A stretch of 64,000 nucleotides of DNA from Pseudomonas chlororaphis (GCF_003731765.1 NZ_MOAL01000004.1:744001-808000), one strand, 5' to 3'. Counted from the stretch's first letter, positions 17,585 through 26,704 are shown. Numbers and translations: made by a program. Notes: a model not told the origin generated them from the sequence alone.

Positions 17585-18696
17585 TGAGCCAGATTCATAC
17601 CCTGACCATGCCCAAGTGGGGCTTGTCCATGACCGAGGGCCGGGTCGATGCCTGGCTCAAGGAAGAAGGCCAGGCCATCACCAAGGGCGATGAAGTGTTG
17701 GACGTGGAGACCGACAAGATCTCCAGCAGCGTCGAGGCGCCGTTCTCCGGCATCCTGCGGCGGCAGATCGCTCGCCAGGACGAAACCCTGTCCGTCGGCG
17801 CCTTGCTCGGCATCGTGGTCGAGGGCGAGGCCAGCGATGCCGAAGTCGACGCGGTGATCGAGGCGTTCCAGGCGTCCTTTGTGCCCGGTGATGCGGCGGA
17901 CGAAGACAGCGGGCCGGCGCCGCAGAAAATCGAACTGGACGGCCGGGTGATCCGTTACTTCGAGCGCGGCGAGGGCGACGTCCCCCTGGTGCTGGTGCAC
18001 GGCTTTGGCGGCGACCTGAACAACTGGCTGTTCAACCACGAAGCCCTGGCCGCCGGGCGCCGGGTGATTGCCCTTGACCTGCCGGGCCATGGCGAGTCGG
18101 GCAAGGTGTTGCAACGGGGCGATCTGGATGAGCTGAGCGGGGTGCTGCTGGCCTTGCTCGATCACTTGGACATTCCCGTCGTCCACCTGGTGGGCCACTC
18201 CATGGGCGGTGCGGTGTCTCTCAATACCGCGCGCCTGGCGCCGCAGCGAGTGCGCTCCCTGACCTTGATCGGCAGCGCTGGCCTGGGCACGGAAATCAAC
18301 GGCGGCTACCTGCAAGGGTTTGTCGAGGCGGCCAACCGCAACGCCCTCAAGCCGCAGTTGGTGCAGCTGTTCTCCAATGCCGACTTGGTGAACCGGCAGA
18401 TGCTCGACGACATGCTCAAGTACAAGCGCCTGGAAGGGGTGGACGTGGCCCTCGGCCAGTTGGCCGCGAACCTGTTCGCCGATGGCCGCCAGCAAGCCGA
18501 CCTGCGCGCCGTGGTGCAGGACGGGCAGCAGCCGGTGCTGGTGATCTGGGGCAGCGACGACGGGATTATCCCGGTCAGCCACAGCGCCGGTCTCAAGGCC
18601 CAGGTCGAGGTGCTGCCGGGGCAGGGGCACATGGTGCAGATGGAAGCGGCGGAGCAGGTCAACCGCCTGATTCTCGAGTTTATTCGCCAGCACTGA
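17584..18696 (+). CDS. acoC: Acetoin dehydrogenase E2: lipoyl domain fused to alpha/beta hydrolase
   Basis: A 370-residue two-domain protein. Residues 1-80 are a biotinyl/lipoyl domain with the modification site DVETDKISS (Lys about 46). After a linker, residues 115-370 form an alpha/beta hydrolase with VLVHGFGGDLNNW, the nucleophile elbow GHSMGG (Ser about 205) and a late catalytic His in GQGHMVQMEA. This is the unusual AcoC architecture of Pseudomonas in place of a standard catalytic E2 domain. It transfers acetyl to CoA. No E3 gene is present in this operon, so a shared lipoamide dehydrogenase from elsewhere must be used. Confidence 0.92.
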   Translation: MSQIHTLTMPKWGLSMTEGRVDAWLKEEGQAITKGDEVLDVETDKISSSVEAPFSGILRRQIARQDETLSVGALLGIVVEGEASDAEVDAVIEAFQASFVPGDAADEDSGPAPQKIELDGRVIRYFERGEGDVPLVLVHGFGGDLNNWLFNHEALAAGRRVIALDLPGHGESGKVLQRGDLDELSGVLLALLDHLDIPVVHLVGHSMGGAVSLNTARLAPQRVRSLTLIGSAGLGTEINGGYLQGFVEAANRNALKPQLVQLFSNADLVNRQMLDDMLKYKRLEGVDVALGQLAANLFADGRQQADLRAVVQDGQQPVLVIWGSDDGIIPVSHSAGLKAQVEVLPGQGHMVQMEAAEQVNRLILEFIRQH

Positions 18697-18754
18697 GGTT
18701 CACTGCGGCGGCCAGCGGGCCGTCGCAGCCATACAAGATCCAGGAGAAGCCAAG

Positions 18755-19849
18755 ATGAGTGTTTCCCTCAAATCGACCCAAAGCATGCGTGCCGCCGTGT
18801 GGCATGGCCGCAACGATATTCGCGTTGAAGACGTGCCCCTGCCGGGCACGCCACCGGCCGGCTGGGTGCAGATCCGCGTCGAGTGGTGCGGCATCTGCGG
18901 TTCCGACTTGCATGAGTACGTGGCCGGCCCGGTGTTCATTCCGGTGTACGCGCCGCACCCCCTGACCGGGATCAAGGGCCAGTGCATCCTCGGCCATGAG
19001 TTCTGCGGCGAGATCGTCGAGTTGGGCGCCGGGGTCGAGGGTTTCAGCGTCGGTGAGCCGGTGGCGGCCGATGCCTGCCAGCACTGCGGCACCTGTTATT
19101 ACTGCACCCACGGGCTGTACAACATCTGCGAAAACCTGGCCTTCACCGGGTTGATGAACAACGGCGCCTTTGCCGAATGGGTCAACGTACCGGCCAACCT
19201 GCTGTACAAATTGCCGGCCAATTTCCCGGCCGAAGCCGGGGCGCTGATCGAGCCCCTGGCGGTGGGCATGCACGCGGTGAAAAAGGCCGGCAACCTGCTG
19301 GGGCAGAACGTGGTGGTGGTCGGTGCCGGGACCATCGGCCTGTGCACCATCATGTGCGCCAAGGCCGCCGGCGCGGCCCAGGTCATCGCCCTGGAAATGT
19401 CCGGCGCGCGCAAAGCCAAGGCCCTGGAAGTCGGCGCCACCCATGTACTCGACCCCAAGGAATGTGACGCCCTGGCCGAGGTCAAGCGCCTGACCGGCGG
19501 TTTGGGGGCCGATGTCAGCTTTGAATGCATCGGCAACAAACGCACGGCCAAACTGGCCATCGATCTGATCCGCAAAGCCGGCAAATGCGTGCTGGTGGGC
19601 ATCTTCGAAGAGCCCAGCGAGTTCAACTTCTTCGAACTGGTGGCCACCGAGAAACAGGTGCTGGGCTCCCTGGCCTACAACGGTGAATTCGCCGACGTGA
19701 TCGCCTTTATCGCCGACGGCCGCCTGGACATCACGCCGCTGGTGACCGGGCGCATTCAGCTGGAAGAGATCGTTGGCCAGGGCTTTGAAGAGCTGGTCAA
19801 CAACAAGGAACACAACGTGAAAATCATCGTGTCACCGGGTCGCGTGTAG
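18755..19849 (+). CDS. bdh: 2,3-butanediol dehydrogenase (zinc-dependent MDR family)
   Basis: A 364-residue zinc alcohol dehydrogenase. The catalytic zinc ligands are in EWCGICGSDLHE and GHEFCGE, and the structural zinc loop is CQHCGTCYYCTHGLYNIC. The NAD-binding motif is VVVVGAGTIGL (about 185). It interconverts 2,3-butanediol and acetoin, feeding AcoAB. This is the adh gene of the P. putida aco cluster. It follows acoC after 58 bp and is the last gene before a strong terminator. Confidence 0.92.
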   Translation: MSVSLKSTQSMRAAVWHGRNDIRVEDVPLPGTPPAGWVQIRVEWCGICGSDLHEYVAGPVFIPVYAPHPLTGIKGQCILGHEFCGEIVELGAGVEGFSVGEPVAADACQHCGTCYYCTHGLYNICENLAFTGLMNNGAFAEWVNVPANLLYKLPANFPAEAGALIEPLAVGMHAVKKAGNLLGQNVVVVGAGTIGLCTIMCAKAAGAAQVIALEMSGARKAKALEVGATHVLDPKECDALAEVKRLTGGLGADVSFECIGNKRTAKLAIDLIRKAGKCVLVGIFEEPSEFNFFELVATEKQVLGSLAYNGEFADVIAFIADGRLDITPLVTGRIQLEEIVGQGFEELVNNKEHNVKIIVSPGRV

Positions 19850-19870
19850 CACGCCCAAGCGGGCGATTTG

Positions 19871-19902
19871 GCGATGGCCGTGGGTGGCCATCGCACTTTT
19901 TT
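19871..19902 (+). terminator. Rho-independent terminator of the aco operon
   Basis: GCGATGGCC and GGCCATCGC form a perfect 9-bp stem with a 6-nt loop, followed after two bases by six T residues. It lies 21 bp past the bdh stop. Confidence 0.9.
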
Positions 19903-20000
19903 GGTTTTTTGCGTTCTATCACCAGGCCTGGCCGCGTTGATCCCCAATGCCGCCCGTGAATCCAGACCCGGTGCCGATGGCCTACGCTCCCTCTTCTTGC

Positions 20001-20726
20001 ATGATGCAAACCCGACTTCGGCCCCTGTTTCTGGCGGGCTTCCTGATGCTCTGCGTCACCGCCTGCACCCAGCAGCAGGGGCGTGACATTGCCGAGCAGT
20101 TCCGCAAGGGCAAGCCCGACGAATTTTTCCAGACCAGTGTCGACCGCATGGCCACCCTGGGCATGCGTGACAACCTGCAGAGCCTGTACCTGTTGATGGG
20201 CAAGCTCTACCTGCGTAACCCGGTGCAGTGGCGCAAATCCGGCTACCCCGACGCCACCACGGCCCAGCGCGAAATCCGCAACGCCATCGAACAGCGCAAG
20301 CCACTGCCGTCCCTCGGCGATCGCCGCGACCTGGCGGCCTTGAGCTATTCCCTGAGCCCGGAATTTACCGGCGACCGGGTGGGGGCCTTTATCTACGCCA
20401 TCGGCAGCATGCTGGTCACCGCCCACGGCGGGCGCACCGAGTTCTACATGACCGATGCGATTGACCCGCTGTTTGTCAACAACGCCGCGCGCAACATTGA
20501 AAAGGCCACCTGGTTGCTGGGCCAGCGGCAGGATGCCAATGGGGTGCTGTTGCTGTTTTCCAATGAGATTTCGGAGGAGGGCAGCAACCTGAGTTTTGCG
20601 GTGGAGTTTGGCAAGATTGTGGCGCGCTTGGATTTGCTGAGCCAGATGCTGGATGAGCGGTATCGGCGGATTGGGTTGAATTATGCGCAGAGCCTGCTGT
20701 TCATGAATTTCTTGCCGGTGCAGTAG
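20001..20726 (+). CDS. Uncharacterised lipoprotein
   Basis: A 241-residue protein with a lipoprotein signal: RLRPLFLAGFLMLCVTAC, Cys about residue 21 in the lipobox VTAC. The frame is open from 19947, but the start at 20001 (or 20004) gives a normal signal peptide. The mature part contains GKPDEFFQTSVDRMATLGM near its start and a helical C-terminal half. No catalytic motif is visible. It lies beyond the aco terminator, so it has its own promoter. Envelope location is the only firm inference. Confidence 0.72.
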   Translation: MMQTRLRPLFLAGFLMLCVTACTQQQGRDIAEQFRKGKPDEFFQTSVDRMATLGMRDNLQSLYLLMGKLYLRNPVQWRKSGYPDATTAQREIRNAIEQRKPLPSLGDRRDLAALSYSLSPEFTGDRVGAFIYAIGSMLVTAHGGRTEFYMTDAIDPLFVNNAARNIEKATWLLGQRQDANGVLLLFSNEISEEGSNLSFAVEFGKIVARLDLLSQMLDERYRRIGLNYAQSLLFMNFLPVQ

Positions 20727-20790
20727 GGGGACATAAGCCACACGGGGACCTACTGGCTGGCCTGGTTTTGGCCAGCTTGGGTAGGGGGAC

Positions 20791-21213
20791 CTAGGCGGCT
20801 ACCACCGAAAGTTCGATGCGCTGACCCAGGGTGCGCAAGGCACGCTCTACGTGTTCGATCTTGGATCGATGGAGCAAATCGACCAAGCGGTCGACTTGCG
20901 GCCGGTTCACTCCCAGGCGCTTTGCAAGCTCCGTTTTGCTGACCTGTTGCTTGAGCATCGTGTTCCAGAGGGCCGCTTTGGCGACGGTCAGTGCGGGTAG
21001 CCGGACCAGGGGTTGGCCGGGTGCCGCCGGGGAGGGCTGTGGAATGGCCAACCGCTGATCGACGTACAGCGACAGCGCTGACTCCAGGGCGTCGACCGCT
21101 TCAGCCAACGCTTGCTCCACGGTATCGCCGGCGCTGGCCATTTCAGGCACATCCGCGCAACTGACCCAAGGGCCGCCCTCTTCCAGGTGTAGGGTCACCG
21201 GGTATTCATACAT
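20791..21213 (-). CDS. hicB: HicB-type antitoxin with C-terminal HTH
   Basis: A 140-residue antitoxin. The N-terminal half is the HicB partial-RNase-H fold (YEYPVTLHLEEGGPWVSCADVPEMASAGDTVEQALAEA). The C-terminal part has a helix-turn-helix (KTELAKRLGVNRPQVDRLVD) that should bind the promoter for autorepression. It lies 27 bp downstream of hicA in one operon. It should bind HicA and block its mRNA-cleaving activity. Confidence 0.88.
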   Translation of the reverse strand: MYEYPVTLHLEEGGPWVSCADVPEMASAGDTVEQALAEAVDALESALSLYVDQRLAIPQPSPAAPGQPLVRLPALTVAKAALWNTMLKQQVSKTELAKRLGVNRPQVDRLVDLLHRSKIEHVERALRTLGQRIELSVVAA

Positions 21214-21240
21214 GTTTTTCGCCTCCCATCAGCCTGGGTC

Positions 21241-21423
21241 TCAATGGTTAAGCCCCAGGTCTTTAATGATCTTCTTTCTCAGGCCTTCGCTTATTTCCTT
21301 GGCGCCATGGTCTGGGAAGATCGTTTGACGGTTGCCCAGGTACACCTTGAAGTGGCTGCCCTTGGCCGGTGCAAACGTCACGCCTTGCGCTCGTAACCAG
21401 CGTCGAAACTCGCTGTACTTCAT
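21241..21423 (-). CDS. hicA: HicA-type mRNA interferase toxin
   Basis: A 60-residue protein of the HicA family: a dsRBD-like fold with the catalytic His in GSHFKVYLG (His about 24) and the conserved IFPDHGAKEI segment. The family cleaves mRNA in a ribosome-independent way. It is transcribed with hicB downstream. Toxin-first order is typical of HicAB. Confidence 0.88.
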   Translation of the reverse strand: MKYSEFRRWLRAQGVTFAPAKGSHFKVYLGNRQTIFPDHGAKEISEGLRKKIIKDLGLNH

Positions 21424-21737
21424 GCACAGTCCTTAGTGTCTCGACGGCGGCATTATGCAACATTTTTGTTGCGCATCAATGGCCGTCAGGACAGTCGTCA
21501 TCCATGGAAAGGTCCGGACAGAAAACCGCTGCTGTTGGCCTGTTCGATAGGCAGCGCTTGAGTGTCGAGGTAGCAGCACAGGTGCTCGACATTCTGTCGT
21601 TGGCACTGACGAAGCGATGGCCGGGGTGTTCGCAGGTTGGGCGGCGAGGGCGAACTATAGAAACGACGCCAAGAGGCTGCAACAGACGCTGACCCGCAAT
21701 GTTTGAGCGGTTATTTCGGGAGGCTGTGGAGGCCCAG

Positions 21738-21830
21738 GCGGCTAACCCGGCATCCCCGCCGGGGTTACCCACGGCTCAATGCCTGCGTTCGGCCATCCTG
21801 GTTAACGAGGCGCTTCAAATCAAAATCAAA
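21738..21830 (+). repeat. Dispersed intergenic repeat, partial copy A
   Basis: GCGGCTAACCCGGCATCCC through GCCTGCGTTCGGCCAT to ATCAAAATC matches, in inverted orientation, part of the longer copies at 36301 and 57334. It is a degraded fragment of the same family. Confidence 0.7.
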
Positions 21831-21840
21831 AAGCCGGACG

Positions 21841-21945
21841 GCGACCTGCGTGTGCCCTGTGGCAGGTCCTTCTTCGGCTGCGGTAACGGAACGGTCCAGG
21901 GCCGATAGGGGGGCTTGAACACGGTGACTGGGGCCAGCCCTCATC
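21841..21945 (-). pseudogene. Decayed hicA fragment
   Basis: Read on the minus strand, this stretch encodes VFKPPYRPWTVPLPQPKKDL, which matches LFKHPYRPETVPVPHPKKDL of the intact HicA at 28075-28257. The DNA before it keeps GGATG..GGCTGG of the same gene, but roughly 20 bp are missing and the frame is broken; the conserved HicA His lies in the deleted part. No partner hicB is next to it. Confidence 0.7.
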
Positions 21946-22009
21946 CTGTCTATAGTCACTGTAAAGGCCATCAGCGTTAGCGAATGTCGACGTGCAGGGA
22001 GCGTGTGAC

Positions 22010-22441
22010 GTGATAACTCGATTGCAAACACTCAAGTTGCTCCAGATAGCCATCGCCCTTCCGGCCTACACCGTGCCTGCAAGCACGACGGTCGCCTTTA
22101 CTTTGTGGTTTGTCATCACGTCGACGATGAGTCTGTTCACTGCTCAGTCCATGACGGGCTGGGGGTGGGTTCTGTTAGGGCTGGTGTTGTTGCTGTTCTC
22201 GCAATGGGCATGCTGGAGCATTTTCGCCGATGCGCTGGAAGACCGCCCCTCCGTACGGCACCTGCCGCTGCTTTTACTGGGGGTTTTGTTGACGCTGGTA
22301 GTGGGGCTCAGTGCCTGGATTCCGTTTCACATAGGCCTCATCTGGCTTATGTGCGGATCGCAAGGGATTGCGGCCGGCGTCCTGTTGCTGATCAATTGGC
22401 TGCGAAAAAAACCTCAAGCAGGCGATATGTTCAGTCCATGA
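22010..22441 (+). CDS. Small four-helix membrane protein
   Basis: A 143-residue protein with four hydrophobic segments (about 12-32, 50-70, 83-103, 108-128). I chose GTG at 22010 because AGGGAG lies 8 nt upstream; the frame also allows GTG at 21992. The tail is short and basic. I do not recognise the family. It precedes the Fur-controlled sigma factor gene by 157 bp but is not clearly part of that operon. Confidence 0.6.
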   Translation: MITRLQTLKLLQIAIALPAYTVPASTTVAFTLWFVITSTMSLFTAQSMTGWGWVLLGLVLLLFSQWACWSIFADALEDRPSVRHLPLLLLGVLLTLVVGLSAWIPFHIGLIWLMCGSQGIAAGVLLLINWLRKKPQAGDMFSP

Positions 22442-22568
22442 GTTCGCCCTGCTGTACGCCCTGTGTTTGGCGGGAGACTTGGGAGCAGATGATCGCTATT
22501 GGCCCAAAGCAGGCCTGTTGCAAACGCCGGCGTTCACGATTGCATTTCGGGCGTTCTATCCTCTAAAG

Positions 22569-22587
22569 TAGAACAATTCCCATTTGC
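22569..22587. promoter_or_regulatory. Fur box upstream of fecI
   Basis: TAGAACAATTCCCATTTGC; its reverse complement GCAAATGGGAATTGTTCTA is close to the Fur consensus GCAAATGAGAATNATTCTC. It ends 12 bp before the sigma factor start, the expected place for iron repression of an ECF sigma gene. Confidence 0.7.
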
Positions 22588-22598
22588 GAATTATCTCG

Positions 22599-23120
22599 AT
22601 GCAAGCTTCTCACTCCTCCCAAGCTGATAGCCTGGACGCCCTTTACAAGGGCTATCACAGTTGGTTGCTGAGTTGGTTGCGGCGTCGTTTGGACTGTCCG
22701 CAGAATGCGGCAGACATGGCGCAGGACACCTTCGTTCGTCTGCTGGCCGTCGGTGCTTACACGGTTCCGCGAGAGCCGCGGGCGTTTCTCGCCACCATCG
22801 CTCGCCGTTTGCTGGTTGATCGCAGCCGGCGTCAGAAGCTCGAACAGGCGTACCGCGAAGAGCTTGAACGCCACGCCGAATACATGGAACTGGCTCCCTC
22901 TCCCGAACAAGTACTCGCGGCGGTGCAAGCACTGGAGCAAATCGCTCGGGCGTTGTCCCGGATGAGTGCCCGCGCTCAACAGGCGTTCATCCTTCGCCAC
23001 TTGGAAGGCTATAGCCATGCTCAGATCGCGGAGCAGTTGCAGGTCTCGGTCAAGAGTGTGCAGAAATATCTGGTGCAGGCCCTGCTGCATTGCCACGCAG
23101 CGGCGGACCCTCTGTCTTGA
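22599..23120 (+). CDS. fecI: ECF sigma factor, FecI family
   Basis: A 173-residue iron-starvation sigma factor. Region 2 contains NAADMAQDTFVRLLA and PRAFLATIARRLLVDRSRR; region 4 contains FILRHLEGYSHAQIAEQLQVSVKSVQKYL. The ATG at 22599 is preferred over an in-frame TTG upstream. It overlaps the fecR stop/start as TTGA and is preceded by a Fur box. Held inactive by FecR until the outer-membrane receptor binds its siderophore, it should then transcribe the receptor gene downstream. Confidence 0.92.
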   Translation: MQASHSSQADSLDALYKGYHSWLLSWLRRRLDCPQNAADMAQDTFVRLLAVGAYTVPREPRAFLATIARRLLVDRSRRQKLEQAYREELERHAEYMELAPSPEQVLAAVQALEQIARALSRMSARAQQAFILRHLEGYSHAQIAEQLQVSVKSVQKYLVQALLHCHAAADPLS

Positions 23121-24079
23121 GCGCAAGCCCGGCATCCCCCCTGACACCCAAAGTGTTGCAGCAGGCGGCCTCGTGGCTGGTGTGCATCGACGGGCAACCG
23201 GATGACGCCCAGCTGCGCGAATACAACACCTGGCTGGAGGCTAGCGAGTTGCATCGCGAAGCCGTCCGGCAACTGCAGGGCAGCCTGGCCCCCTTGCGTA
23301 CGTTGCCCCGCGCTCCAACTCGCGCCGCCTTGAGCAGCATTACGCGCAAACCCGCACGCTTCCCGGTAAAAGCCCTGGTGCTGGCACTGACGCTTTTGCT
23401 GCCCGCAAGCCTGATGCTACAGCGGGCACCGGCGGCTTACTGGTTTGCGGACATTCGCACGGGCACAGGCCAATGGCATACCCAGCAACTGCCTGACGGC
23501 AGCCGTATCAGCCTGAATGGGCGCTCTGCCGTCGATGTGGATTTCGACGCCCACTCACGTACGTTGCATTTGCGTGGCGGTGAAATCCTGGTTGAAGTGG
23601 CCAAGGACGCCCAGCGCCCGTTCCTGGTCGTTACAGACGAAGGCAGCATCAGGGCTTTGGGCACGCGGTTTACCGTGGAACGTTTGGGCGGTTCGACGCG
23701 CTTGGCGATGATCGAGTCGAGCACACAGGTGATCAGCGCCGGTGACCGTCTGGATGTCCATGCCAGTCAGCAGGTGATGCTGGATGCGGGCGGCATTCAT
23801 CCATTGAACGACGTCGACGGAGTCGGGATTGAGCAGGCGTGGGAACACCATAAACTGGTGGTCAGGCGCATGCCGTTAGCCCAGGTACTTGAACGCCTGA
23901 ACCGCTTCCATAGCGGCTGGCTGATGTACGACGCCACGGCACTGGCTGGCCTGGAAGTCACCGCCGTCCTCCCGGCGGATGACAGTGAGCGTGCGCTGCG
24001 CCTGCTCGCCCGCAGTCTGCCGATCAAGGTCGAAAAAATGACGCCTTGGGTTACCCGTATCGCCCTGAAAAAGCCGTGA
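23117..24079 (+). CDS. fecR: FecR-family anti-sigma regulator
   Basis: A 320-residue transmembrane sigma regulator. The cytoplasmic N-terminal domain (DUF4880-like) has the WLVCIDGQPDDAQLREYNTWL pattern, a single membrane helix follows (ALVLALTLLLPASLML, about residues 85-103), and the periplasmic FecR domain contains GQWHTQQLPDGSRISLNGRS. No ATG fits; the best start is TTG at 23117, overlapping the fecI stop, with another in-frame TTG at 23090. It carries the signal from the receptor's N-terminal domain to the sigma factor. Confidence 0.88.
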   Translation: MSASPASPLTPKVLQQAASWLVCIDGQPDDAQLREYNTWLEASELHREAVRQLQGSLAPLRTLPRAPTRAALSSITRKPARFPVKALVLALTLLLPASLMLQRAPAAYWFADIRTGTGQWHTQQLPDGSRISLNGRSAVDVDFDAHSRTLHLRGGEILVEVAKDAQRPFLVVTDEGSIRALGTRFTVERLGGSTRLAMIESSTQVISAGDRLDVHASQQVMLDAGGIHPLNDVDGVGIEQAWEHHKLVVRRMPLAQVLERLNRFHSGWLMYDATALAGLEVTAVLPADDSERALRLLARSLPIKVEKMTPWVTRIALKKP

Positions 24080-24195
24080 CCAGAGGCATAGTTTCTGGTC
24101 CGCTCAGTGCGCCGATAAAAAATATTCTCCTTTGGTTCCAGTTCTCATTTCTTGGCCGTCCTTGTACTAGCCAACACAACTAGAGACCTAGGAAC

Positions 24196-26652
24196 ATGCC
24201 TTCATCCACACGCTTTCGTCTTACCCTTGGTCAGCCCCGCGCACTGGCGTTGACCCTTCATTTGGGGATTTTCACCGCCCCCCTGCTCATTGCTCCGCCG
24301 GTATTGGCGCAGCAGCAGGCCAAGCATTACGCCATACCTGCCGGCCCCTTGGGCGATGTGTTAAGCCGCTATGCCCGAGAGGCTGGGGTGGATATTTCCT
24401 TTGCGGCTGCCCAGGTGAGCACCCTCAAAAGCCAAGGGTTACAAGGTCACTTTAGTGCCGATGAAGGCTTTGCCGTGCTGTTGCGCGGTCATGCGTTGCG
24501 CGCCCAATCCAGTGTCGATGGCTATCTGTTGGTCAGCACGCCGACCACGGGGCTGGAGTTAGGCCCAACCACCATCAGTGAATACCAGGACAGCGGCACC
24601 ACAGAAGGCACGGGCTCATACACCACCGGTGCCACCCGCACGGCAACCAAGTTGCCTTTGTCACTGCGTGAGACGCCACAGTCGGTGAGTGTCATCACCC
24701 GTCAGCTGATGGATGACCAGCAACTGTCGACCATCAACCAAGTGCTGGCCTTTACCCCGGGTATCAGCACCAACCACCGCGACAGTGAGCGTTACACGTT
24801 TTATTCCCGTGGCTTTGCGATTCAGAACTTCCAGTACGACGGTGTGCCGTCACAAGTGGCCAACGAATCCCAGCAGTACACCAGCGCACTGTCAGACATG
24901 GCCATCTATGACCGTGTCGAAGTGCTGCGAGGGGCCACCGGCCTGATGAGTGGTGCGGGTACGCCGTCGGCCACCATCAACCTGGTGCGCAAGCGTCCGA
25001 CCAAGGACTTCCAGGGTTACGTTTCCGGCGAGGCGGGGACGTGGGACAAGTACCGCTCCGAAGTTGACGTATCCGGCCCACTGACGGAAACCAGCAACGT
25101 GCGCGGGCGTTTTGTGGCGGCCTACCAGAAGCAGAACTCGTTCATTGATTGGTACAAGCAGGAAAAACGCGTGGTTTACGGTGCGTTGGACATCGACTTG
25201 AACGACGACACGACGTTACGCACCAGCCTGGATTACCAGAACAACGATGCCGATGGCACGACCTACGGCCATATCCCGTTGTTCTACAGCACCGGCAAGC
25301 AGACTCATTTCTCCCGGTCGTTCAACCCTGCCAGCCGTTGGGCATTCCAGGACAACACCAGCTACAACTTCAGCACCCTGCTGGATCACACGTTGGGTAA
25401 CGACTGGAGCTGGAAAACCGCCTATAGCCACCAATACAGCTATCGCAAAGGGGAAGGGGCTTCCGCCAGTAATGGCGCGCCTGACCCGGTGACAGGCGCT
25501 GGCGCCAACGCCTACATCAGTCGCCTGGATAGCTACCAGACTCAAGACACCCTGGACACCTATGCCTCCGGCCCGTTCACCTTGGGGGGGCGCCAGCATG
25601 AGCTGGTCGTAGGTGCCAGCACCTCGCGCACGCACCTGAACTTCCCCGACTACACCAGCACCGGAGCGGATGGGGACTTTGCGCCGGTGGACAATATTTT
25701 CACCTGGGACGGTCGTCAGTTCGCTCGACCGAACTTTATAGAGAATGGCGGAACCGTTACGACCCTGCAGCAAACCGGGGTTTACACCGCACTGCGTCTG
25801 AAACCCATCGATCCGTTGACCGTGATTCTTGGCACCCGCGTCAGTTGGTGGGACCAGGAAGATCGCGTCACCAGCCTTTCAAATCAGACCCAAGCCACCG
25901 ACAAGACCCGTAAAACCGGGGTGGTCACGCCCTATGCAGGGATTGTCTATGACCTGAACGACACGTACTCGGCGTATGCCAGCTACACCAACATCTTCTT
26001 GCCGCAGACGTTCTACAAAACCGTCGACAACAAGTCCCTTGAGCCCTTGCAGGGCGACAACTACGAGATTGGCCTGAAAGGCGAATTCTTCAACGGCGCG
26101 TTGAACGCCAGCATCGCGTTGTTTGATGTCGAGCAGAAGAACAGCCCTCAGGAAGTCGCCAACCCGAACTCCAATAAGGCGGCGTATAAAGCCATCAGCG
26201 GTACCAGCACGCGCGGTGTCGAGACCGAGATTTCGGGCGAACTGGCCACCGGTTGGAACATATTCGGTGGCTATACCTACCGTGAGTCCCACGATAAGGA
26301 TGGCAAGCGTGTTGAGACCAACCAGCCTTTCAACCTCTTCAAGCTCGGTACCACTTACCGCTTGCAGGGAGACCTGGAGCGCCTGACCCTCGGCGGCAAC
26401 GTGACTTGGCAAAGCAAGATATACGCCGAGGGGCAAATTCCTCAGTACACCGGTCCAACCTACAAGGCGACACAGGACCCGTTTGCCGTGGTTGGCCTGC
26501 TGGCGAACTACAAAGTGGATGAGCACCTGACGGTCGGCCTGAATGTGAACAACCTGTTCGATCAAAAATATTACGACGGCATAGGTACCTTCGCGTCTGG
26601 CTCCTATGGCGAACCCCGCAACGCCGTGGTCAACGCCAAGTGGACCTTCTGA
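24196..26652 (+). CDS. TonB-dependent siderophore receptor with signalling domain
   Basis: An 818-residue outer-membrane receptor. After a long signal peptide ending near PVLAQQ, residues 45-120 form an STN domain (HYAIPAGPLGDVLSRYAREAG) that talks to FecR. The plug domain includes LSLRETPQSVSVITRQ and RVEVLRGATGLMSG. The 22-strand barrel ends in NAVVNAKWTF, with the terminal Phe needed for membrane insertion. The sequence resembles FpvA-type ferric-pyoverdine receptors; the exact siderophore, possibly from another strain, is not known. It forms one regulatory module with fecI and fecR. Confidence 0.9.
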   Translation: MPSSTRFRLTLGQPRALALTLHLGIFTAPLLIAPPVLAQQQAKHYAIPAGPLGDVLSRYAREAGVDISFAAAQVSTLKSQGLQGHFSADEGFAVLLRGHALRAQSSVDGYLLVSTPTTGLELGPTTISEYQDSGTTEGTGSYTTGATRTATKLPLSLRETPQSVSVITRQLMDDQQLSTINQVLAFTPGISTNHRDSERYTFYSRGFAIQNFQYDGVPSQVANESQQYTSALSDMAIYDRVEVLRGATGLMSGAGTPSATINLVRKRPTKDFQGYVSGEAGTWDKYRSEVDVSGPLTETSNVRGRFVAAYQKQNSFIDWYKQEKRVVYGALDIDLNDDTTLRTSLDYQNNDADGTTYGHIPLFYSTGKQTHFSRSFNPASRWAFQDNTSYNFSTLLDHTLGNDWSWKTAYSHQYSYRKGEGASASNGAPDPVTGAGANAYISRLDSYQTQDTLDTYASGPFTLGGRQHELVVGASTSRTHLNFPDYTSTGADGDFAPVDNIFTWDGRQFARPNFIENGGTVTTLQQTGVYTALRLKPIDPLTVILGTRVSWWDQEDRVTSLSNQTQATDKTRKTGVVTPYAGIVYDLNDTYSAYASYTNIFLPQTFYKTVDNKSLEPLQGDNYEIGLKGEFFNGALNASIALFDVEQKNSPQEVANPNSNKAAYKAISGTSTRGVETEISGELATGWNIFGGYTYRESHDKDGKRVETNQPFNLFKLGTTYRLQGDLERLTLGGNVTWQSKIYAEGQIPQYTGPTYKATQDPFAVVGLLANYKVDEHLTVGLNVNNLFDQKYYDGIGTFASGSYGEPRNAVVNAKWTF

Positions 26653-26704
26653 GGCGTTGATACACCCGGTGTAGGCACTGCTGCCGGGGCCCTTCAGACA
26701 CAAA

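Larger units (their letters stand above)
21424..22009. other. Gene-poor stretch between hicA and a membrane protein
   Basis: Besides the repeat and the hicA fragment, 21476-21660 holds a coding-like minus-strand stretch that reads YLDTQALPIEQANSSG and then stops, with no clear start; part of it (YLDTQA) also occurs in the 93-aa protein at 29449. Just upstream of it, GCGAGGGCGAACTATAG (21644-21660) is identical to 29961-29977. I take this as a second, decayed copy of that short-gene module. Confidence 0.4.

Noticed and set aside
24100..24195. FecI-dependent promoter in front of the TonB receptor
   Set aside because: A promoter must exist here, but no -35/-10 pair matching a known FecI-type consensus could be placed with confidence.
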